Of a stretch of 64,000 bases of DNA, positions 55,863 to 64,000 are shown in pieces; the first letter of the stretch is position 1, and the number at the start of each line of letters is the position of its first letter. This DNA is from Baylisascaris procyonis (taxonomy: Eukaryota > Nematoda > Chromadorea > Rhabditida > Ascarididae), in NCBI GenBank assembly GCA_037389465.1, contig JAZARR010000172.1:620001-684000 (forward strand), written 5' to 3'. A program made the translations under genes and the position numbers. The notes beneath the pieces were generated by a model. The model saw only the letters and a list, made by a program, of their open reading frames with translations. It had not been told where the DNA came from and searched no databases.

Positions 55863-58633
55863 GCTCAAAAAACGGTGTTTAAACGCAACGCTCACACGAA
55901 TGCGATAACCATTACTCCTGATAAGCGAAAATCTTTGTGTTCTTGTACGGCCATTTTAACATCGCAAAGTACGTATTACTGAAGATTACAAATAGAAGAA
56001 AAATATTCACATTCGAAAACACTGCGGAAAGTAGATGACAATTGTGGAGTATACGGGCTTTACTTCTTGTTCGTCCTCCACCCCCCCAGTTTATCTCTCT
56101 CCTATCCTCCACTTTTAAATTTTTGCTTTTCAACACAATTTTTATAGAGTCGAACATGAAAAACGAAGCAGTAGCCATAGTAGCCATATAGTCATAAGCA
56201 AATAGTGAAAAGTAACGAAGAAAACAATTGCAATTTCCTTTCAAATTCATAGAAAAAAAGTGCAGCGTACACCGGATATATAATATGGAAATCTCGCGAC
56301 CAAAATACTTTGACACATTACCATGCTTTCTCGTTTTTAGCTATCTGGCTAGAAATTGCAAACGGTCATCAATTCAAATATTGTGCAACAAGCACCGCTT
56401 TGTTTATAAGCTAATCATGTTAGAGTTTGAGTCAATGATGCAACATGATCGATCCTTAGTCAACATCAATTATGCAGACAAAATACTATTATATCTCATT
56501 GAATTGCAGTCCATTTGCGGTTTCATCTCACCTTCCCTTAAGCTTCATCCATGTAAAAATTCCTTAAAAAAGCTTATTTGTGCATATCGAATGTTAACAC
56601 CATCTAAGCGATGCAGACGAATGGAGTACAAGTTGACTATGTGACATAAATTGCAAACAATATACTATAGTCGAGATGCTTGTTTGGATACGGAAACAAA
56701 CATTACAAGAAACCGAAACTTCCCAATTCTTAATCAAAAATGGATGGAAGACTCGCTTTTCTTTTAGTAATCCAAAAGTTGTGCGTATGAACGCAATTCA
56801 ATCGTCATTCAATAACAGTAAAAATATTTCACTACATTACCATATAACGATTTTCAATGACTCTTATTCGTTAATGACATTTGCATACACCATTATAACC
56901 TCTCCAAAAATGATTCACCAACATTTCATGACCAATTGCCCACAGCATCATATGTGCCATCCACACAGCAACAGTCTGAATGCTGACAAAAAGAAATTAA
57001 GAAACAATGCAATTCAATGCATGCGTATATATGAGCAAGAGAACAAAAAGTAAGGAAATTTCAATTAGCGTGAGCGATCAGCGATGTGTAAAAGGAGATT
57101 CTAAAGACTTTTAATACTATATGATGAAGAATGTGCCCCCTACTAAGCCAATGAACAGCGAGGATTTTATTGTGCAAAATAAGCTGGAAGTTAGAAAGGG
57201 AGAAGAATTGGAATGACAAGCGTTAACATTTTCAAATAAACAAAATCTGTCGAGTAAATTTTTTCGAGATCAATTAGTGCTGAAAACAAAGAAAAATTCT
57301 TTCATAGTTGAAGCACAAAAACCACGAATGGAATAATAACAGTTTATAATAGTAATAATAATAGCAGGCCTCATACGCTTTATATACTACAGAAGTGACT
57401 GCATAAGGCAATCAGTAGTTAGAAATGTCAATTTCTTCTATAATTTTTTGTTTTGCAAACGCTAACATTGTCCTAGATGCACATAACTTCAACCTTTTAT
57501 AAGTCTATCGAATCTTTTCAACGATTGTTCTTTCTTACGAACTCTTTCGACAGAATACAATGTTTGTTGTACCCTGGGAGGATGGAAAGGGAAGTAAGTA
57601 ATACTCGATAGCCCCATCCTTTAAAGAAAAGCAACATCCAAATATTATATATGCAGAAATATTGTTTATATATCACTAAAACCTAATAATCCGTTGTTTA
57701 ACATCGCAAAGCGGAACTATAAATAGTTCCACAACACCGTTAAATATCGATTCTATCAATGAACGAAAACGAGAAAACGATAGGGGCACATCAAATCACA
57801 AAAACACTCAGCAGCTGTGAATACATTCAATGAAGCACTCAAAAATTCACATTTTAAAGCAATTCTCTAACAAAATGTATTTCATTAGTAATAATGCAAC
57901 CGTTTCGTTCATGTCTTCTTTCTATACTATAGTAACCTGATTAGATGTGAAATTGCATTGTCCTATATGATAGGTATACATAAACGAATTCGCTCTTGCA
58001 ATCAACAGACAAACAATACGCAACGCGATTGAGTTTGCTGCGAATGCGTTGTGCCAAACATACGCCCAATGCTACAACAAAACATACCTCACCGTCAATT
58101 CATCATACCCCCAACCCTTCCCCTGGCTAGAAACAGCAATGTTACGGTTTCATTAAAAGTTTTAAACGTATCACATATTATCACCTCTTTCACAATAAAA
58201 AACGCGCATTCTTCTCGTAAGAATAGGATTGAACTGTTCATAGACTGACAAACACAGCTCTCCAAACATATACAAGGAAAAATGTTGCGTTGATTTGGAA
58301 GAAAATAACGGTAGAGAAAGGTACTGCATAGTGACAAGAAAACCAACATCACTCAGCAAATCAAATATTCCAAGCATTGCTGAACTCAACAATGCACCCT
58401 TATCTTTCTTTACCTCCGTCACAGTGCCATCCTGTCTATCCCCTCCTCCAACATATACCTTATTCATACTGCTCCTGCCATCCCCTCGCAGCTAATGCAA
58501 TCGCGAATTAAATATGCTTTCACTTGTCATATGATATAATAATCGTTTGAATAGATACAGTAAATGCAACATTAAACGAATGATCCAACAGCACAAGGGA
58601 TAATGCTCGAGTACGCTCAATGAGAGGCAATCT
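55863..58633. other. Region upstream of rbm-25 with unassigned ORFs
   Basis: This AT-rich stretch upstream of the rbm-25 ATG has two plus-strand ORFs in succession. One starts at ATG 56284 and ends at 56644 (120 codons from that ATG). The other lies at 56676-57053. A minus-strand frame at 55912-56316 overlaps the first. None shows a motif that I recognise, and splice or promoter context is not evident. Confidence 0.35.
58274..58376. repeat. Copy A of a diverged direct repeat
   Basis: This segment shares 23 identical bases at its start (AAGGAAAAATGTTGCGTTGA and three more) with a segment about 1 kb downstream, and remains clearly similar for about 100 bases, including CAAATCAAAT. On the minus strand both copies can be read as FDL-SDV followed by SSKSTQHFSL. 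See copy B. Confidence 0.7.
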
Positions 58634-58860
58634 TTGCCTAGCAGCAAACAACCAGGCTGTGGGGGCACAACTCGGCTGTGCTTGTCTGGCTGCTTGGCCA
58701 AAGCAACCCATCCGAGCCCCCCACGCCGCCATTCAATTGAAGTCATCAACGAGAGCAAGAGACAGACGCGTCACGGACGACTAAACGCGACGCGTTCAGC
58801 TGCTTTCACTCATGTTGGAAGGCCATCATTCGTGCCACTCCCCCGAAGCCTTCATGGCAC
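58634..58860. promoter_or_regulatory. CpG-rich patch, possible rbm-25 promoter
   Basis: This patch is GC- and CpG-rich relative to its AT-rich surroundings and has two copies of GACGCGT (58765-58771 and 58789-58795). It lies about 2.8 kb upstream of the rbm-25 ATG, so it would need a 5' UTR intron if it is that gene's promoter. Short ORFs on both strands here have no recognised domain. Confidence 0.25.
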
Positions 58861-59292
58861 TGATGAAGAGTGCTTGAAATGAGATTTACGTTCGAAGAGA
58901 CAACGGCAAACATGCATACATCAATTAATCACCTGTGCTTATCGAGAAACCACTTACCCTTGCAAACTTATAATTATTATCACAATTTTCACAGCGAAAT
59001 ATATTTCATAGCTCCTTTCTAGAGCATTTAATATGGATATTAATGGCATTTGCAAGGGAATCATTAATTAAATATTCAAACAATTATATTATATGCAATC
59101 ACATCAGTCAAAAAATTTGTGGGCCATTAAAATATTTTTAAGAAATTAAAGTTCATCTTAACAAAACATGTAACATAAATTTACTTAGCATAGACATACA
59201 TATGTTACGATCTATTCATGCATATAAAACTACTGACAGATGCATGACGCTATATATGCACATATATTCATTACTTCTCTTCATACATACAT

Positions 59293-59396
59293 AAGGAAAA
59301 ATGTTGCGTTGATTTCGAGGAAACCTATGGCAGAAAAAGGTGCTGCATCGCGACGCGAAGATTAACATCACTCACCAAATCAAATAGGCCATGCAC
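59293..59396. repeat. Copy B of a diverged direct repeat
   Basis: This is the second copy of the segment at 58274-58376, in the same orientation and diverged at many positions. The minus-strand frame of copy A is broken here by a stop (LP then TAG). It ends right beside an AT microsatellite. Confidence 0.7.
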
Positions 59397-59405
59397 CGTT
59401 AAAGT

Positions 59406-59506
<101 letters not shown>

Positions 59507-60887
59507 ATTTACACATTCATTGAGCACTAATTATTCCAGAAAGAGAATTCATAAGACGATTAACACCGGATATACAACAAAAACAAATGCAAATGCGAAG
59601 TTTCTCTATCGGCTGCACAAGTTTTATCCCCTCCTTCTCTCAACAAAAGAAAGTGATGGCTGAAAGTTTCCGTTCTCCGCAACAAATGGGAAAATGCAAC
59701 AAAAACCCAATACAGCTACTTCGCGAGCAATACACACATCGATTAGCATGCATGCTGCCCGCTTATAACAAAAGAAAAAGGAGTGCGGGCAGCCAGATAG
59801 AAAAACTTTTCACAGATAGTTCCAATATTTCGGGAGGACTGAAACCCATTAAGTACCAAGGGGGCTGTAATGAATAAAATATAGCAGTAAGAAGGGCACT
59901 GCATATTGAGGCGAGTGACTGCCTGACTGCTAAGTCGATGAAGAAATGCGGGCAAAAAGGCTTTAAAGGACATACGTCATTACCTCCCAATTTCCTACCT
60001 CACTATCCTCTTATTTACAACTTTATCTGCTCGCCAACATTTGCAAATAAGAATCCTAATCGCGCTTGGCAACAGCAATTCGTTAGTGAACTCATCAAGG
60101 TAGACACTATATTGCAAGCATCCGAGCAGCAGCTAAATTAAATGGCCTACAGGCAGCCAATACTGCATTCATCTAAGCCCATTCGAGCATCATAATTACT
60201 GCTACTAATTAACGACGTTACAATCCCACATAAAATCATGTTGGCTTTCTTCGGGATAAAGTTTTTATAAATTATGCTGCATCAATCAACAAGAAAAATT
60301 TATTATCAGCAGAAATTTCATCAGTGAAAGGAAGTGATAAAAGTCAATTAATCAAATAAAATTGAGAGCAAATAATAAAGAAATAATTTAATTACTAATA
60401 CAAAGTAATAATATTTGTAGATTCATTCATCAGCACTCGAAACGAATAGAATTCACCTCATTCATCCATATTACAGAACATAATGAAGTAGCCTCAGAGA
60501 GCATCAAAGTATCTGCTATGAAGTGAACTATTTCCCCTCGAAAAGTGGTTAATCTTAACGAGAACACCAAGATCAAACTGAAAGTGCAAACAAAGTGACT
60601 AAAACTCTTTTAAAGAAGCATGTAAAAACGTTTAATAATTTTTATTGAAATAATAATTCCATTTGTAATAAAATGGCATTTCACTAAAAAATTTTCATTT
60701 TCTTTACAAATGAAATAATGAAGAAAAATTCCAGTTCTCATTCCCTATGGACGGTAAAATTCGCAGAACACCAATATCGGCGTCATATACTCCGTGAAAA
60801 TTGCCGAGAGCGCCGTTTCCATTTTCATAAACATATTTCAAAGTTAAAACTTTCTACCTTTTAGCATAAACTTCACGTCTAAAAATG

Positions 60888-60890
60888 CTC

Positions 60891-60946
<56 letters not shown>
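60888..60946. repeat. (CT)n microsatellite
   Basis: This is a CT dinucleotide run of about 29 units with a single TCG interruption near its left end. It is the only long non-AT dinucleotide repeat in the window. Confidence 0.97.
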
Positions 60947-60950
<4 letters not shown>

Positions 60951-63517
60951 TAAACATATCGCTGAATTCAAATCAATAAAAATATTGCTAAATTTTCATC
61001 ATCAGCTAGAAATTGAACAATTTCAATATCCTCAAAAACCGACACCAACAAAAACATCCTAAATTCACTCGTTAATCACACAACATGAACCACCTATAGA
61101 TGCAATTCAATCAGAACAGAACAAAATGCAACTTAAAAACACAATTACATTTTAAAACTTGAAGGATTTACATAGACATGCATATTCACAAGTTAGATTA
61201 TTGCATAGCCATGCGTATAATCGAAAATAAGCAATAAGTGGTTCGGAGATAACGCCTCGCGGAAAATCACTCTCAAAATAATCGCAAACTCATCGCCCTA
61301 GTGAGCACTCTTCAATGAGAACAAGCCAGTAGCAAGCTTAATAACACAGCGAATCAAAGATTAATTGCTATCAACGAATTGACGCACCATGTCCCATCTA
61401 ATCAATCAAAATCAAGCCATAAATGCATGCTTGCACTCAATGCTAAATAAAGAAACACCAACAACCATATCACCGAACGATCGACTAATCCGAAACAGCG
61501 GCTGAAATGAAGAATTACCTTTCCTATTGAAGAGATAAACGAATGAATCCAATGATTCAAAGATGAAAAAGCTATAGAAATAAAAAAAAACTATTAGACT
61601 ATGTGCAATAAGGATTAGTATCGTAATCCATAAGGCGCAATGGATGTTCAAATGTATAAAAAATGAAAAAAAAAAAAAAACTGACAATGCGCTTTCCTAT
61701 CAAATCGGTTAGTTGGCTAAATGGTGCCCCTCAAAAAATTGCTACTAAAGAGTGTTCGATCGATAGCAGAAAAAATTCAATTTGTAAATTTTTTAACGCA
61801 CTAAAGTGTTCAAAAAAATTTTTATAATGCATTTTGTATTGATGAATGCTTTGTATTGGAATAATGGATCACAGATCAGATAACACCTTTCAAATTTCAT
61901 CGCTACAGATTTTGCTACATTCGAGTCGAAACTACTGAAAAGACAGAAGCTATAGACATGGATATGCATAGACTTAATGCCTAAATATTTGCAGAAGTAT
62001 GCAAACATTCAAAAATTAGCGAACTCCGATAATGCCAACGCAACTCGGAGCAATCAGAATTGAATAACCAATTACCATCAAGAATTAGCAGAATGTTCTT
62101 CTAATTAATTTATTTATTACTATGACATCAGAAAAGACGCGAGTCCCACTTTCTTTTGCATATTTCATCAGATGCAAAGAACGAATAAAATTCGTTAGGG
62201 ATAAAAACAAAGCAAATTTCCCTTAGTGGAGATTATTAAAGACCATGTAAGCTTCGTGCAGTACGCATAGATCACAATCGGATCTAACACTCTCCTATGG
62301 TCTAAGTAAGACCCGGACTGATTTGTCTCATCCTATCTGTAATAACTGCATTACCACTCTGAAAATGTTCAATTATTTTCCACCGATCTCTTTGTACAAC
62401 TTCATGCTTATGTTTACATTATGACCCTGCCACTTAAAAACCTTTCCTCAATTTTTTTTTCGAACTTTTGCGCGGTCTCCAATAAGTCTGGACGATTTCC
62501 TCACTTTTATATGGGTGCGGGGATAGGAGAATTGAATGAAATATGGGAGATCTGCCCATGAGGAATTCACCCTCTTCACTTTCATGGTTCATCAAACTAT
62601 CACCCACTATTTCAATCGCAGAACTTTTTTACCCAGTAGAAGGTGAATAATTTTGAATTATGCGAAGCATTGAAGCATTCTGGAAAGGTGACACCCTAAT
62701 GAAGTGAAAAGGACTCGGAAGTAATCTATAAAACAGATAGGCGGGCAGTGACAAGGCATATATGTTGTTAAGCCAAAATAAGCAATGACAACATGCTTGA
62801 TGAACGAACGAGCAAATGCAGAACTAAGCGAAATACACCGCAACCTAATTTAAGACACATCCAATGTAATATTGGCTCATATTGCCGCCTATCCAATAGA
62901 TACAAAAATAATATCGAACTCATCGCTTAGCACTATCTCATAAACTTGGAACTCATCATATTGCCCTTAAAAGTATACATCTTTAGATATTTCAATGATT
63001 GATCATAAAGAAAGCGATAACGAATATAAAACAAATGAAGAACGCGAACAATTGGAAAAGAAGACGATGTGAAAGAGGAAAATAGCTGTCCAACCAATAA
63101 CGATTTCTTTTTTACACAATTTTAAATAATTAAGAGTAATCTAAACATTCAACTCTGAATCGCTACGATAATGTAGGCAAGAGCTAAAGAAACACTCTGA
63201 ATTTAAATATTTGAAATAGAATTTCGTTTGTGACCGTTTCAGAAGAACCGATCACCGCTCACTGGCGATATGGAATTGCCTTATATTACACGAGTGACAA
63301 TATACACAATTCCTTTGCGTAGAAGAGAATTTGCCGTAAAGTTTTGGGCATAGAGGCATTATTCGTTGAATGAGGAATATTGTCATTCGGTGTCTGAACG
63401 TTCTTTAGAGAACAACTTTCCTTTCCATTGAAAATATGTAATCGAATCTATGATTGCGGGATTGGATTATCGATGGGCTACTCGGTGAGTGAGCTGGATC
63501 ACTATTTATAGGATAGA

Positions 63518-63628
63518 TGCTTGAAATATTGAATAGGACATTGAAAATATTGACTGCATATTGAAATATGTAGGATATTAATATTGAATAGAATATTGGA
63601 TATTGATAAAAATAACAAATATTGAAAA
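63518..63628. repeat. Degenerate ATATTGAA-type tandem repeat
   Basis: The word ATATTGAA or close variants (AATATTGAATAG, AATATTGACT, GATATTGATA) recurs about eight times in 110 bases with variable spacing. It looks like an old, decayed tandem array. The minus-strand ORF across it (81 codons) is a by-product. Confidence 0.6.
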
Positions 63629-63716
63629 TCCCCGAACCTTTCAAACCCATATTGCACCTATTTTGGTTGTTGAAATAAAACAGTGTTGGATCTAATATTA
63701 TTTTAATTCAAAACGG

Positions 63717-63722
63717 TTTATT
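63717..63722 (-). terminator. Possible poly(A) signal of a gene entering from the right
   Basis: Read on the minus strand this is AATAAA. It lies about 140 bases past the stop of the possible terminal exon at 63864-64000. An AATAAA on the plus strand also occurs near 63674, so either could be chance. Confidence 0.2.
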
Positions 63723-63863
63723 TTAAACTTGCAAATGCGAAAAAAAAACGATAAAAGATAATCGGGAATATAAGAAATGGAATTAAACGACATCATGAAT
63801 GCGCAAGATTAAGCTGCCTCATCAAAGAGATGTAATTGCCGAAGAGAGACGCTAAAAAGATAA

Positions 63864-64000
63864 TCAAGAAGCCTCATTCATATAATAAAGTTCCTCTACG
63901 ATCCCCAATTTTGAACGATGGCTTCCGATTATGTGAATATTTCGTTTTTCTTTCATTCTCCCATCTAAAATGATTGTTTCAGAATCGAAAACTTTTAAAC
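63864..64000 (-). CDS. Possible C-terminal coding end of a further minus-strand gene (partial)
   Basis: From the right edge one minus-strand frame stays open for 45 codons: LKVFDSETIILDGRMKEKRN, then IHIIGSHRSKLGIVEELYYM and NEAS, with TGA at 63864-63866. It looks like protein in composition and has an AATAAA downstream. A second frame is also open over most of the stretch after a possible TTTTAG acceptor. I do not recognise a family. The start lies beyond the window, so this could be chance. Confidence 0.2.
   Translation of the reverse strand, partial: LKVFDSETIILDGRMKEKRNIHIIGSHRSKLGIVEELYYMNEAS

Overview
The window looks like eukaryotic nuclear DNA, most likely from a nematode. It is AT-rich, has long AT microsatellites, and holds two widely spaced, heavily split genes whose introns end in TTTCAG/TTGCAG-type acceptors. 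No bacterial operon layout is visible. The nematode assignment is inferred from splice-site style, a TTTTCAG directly before an ATG, and intron density; no marker gene proves it.

Two protein genes are firmly supported, both on the minus strand, and their exons join in phase to give uninterrupted reading frames. (1) 4099-15336 encodes a half-size ABC transporter of the mitochondrial ABCB10/Mdl type: 13 exons, 614 residues from the ATG at 15336, with six membrane segments and a complete nucleotide-binding domain. Two further exons at 16009-16054 and 17902-17984 could add a 43-residue N-terminus that resembles a mitochondrial targeting peptide; this part is tentative. (2) 31825-55862 encodes the splicing regulator RBM25: 17 exons, 761 residues, with an N-terminal RRM, an Arg/Glu/Ser-rich middle and a C-terminal PWI domain. 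Two of its introns appear to use GC-AG splice sites. The two genes are about 14 kb apart and act in different compartments, so there is no sign that they share an operon or a pathway.

Layout: 1-4098 has no recognised gene. 4099-17984 is the ABC transporter. 17985-31824 is intergenic; it holds a GC-rich patch with a CRE-type palindrome near 19.78 kb, a 142-bp AT microsatellite, a near-perfect 39-nt hairpin at 21.1 kb and a dead reverse-transcriptase fragment of a non-LTR retrotransposon at about 25.3-25.9 kb. 31825-55862 is rbm-25, including a 6.8-kb intron. 55863-64000 is intergenic; it holds two unassigned ORFs, a CpG-rich patch that could be the rbm-25 promoter, a diverged repeat pair, AT and CT microsatellites, and possibly the last exon of a further minus-strand gene at the right edge.

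I found no tRNA, rRNA, CRISPR array, intact transposon or evident new biological system. The most useful observations concern splicing: GC-AG introns, in-frame tandem acceptors and the uncertain N-terminus of the transporter.
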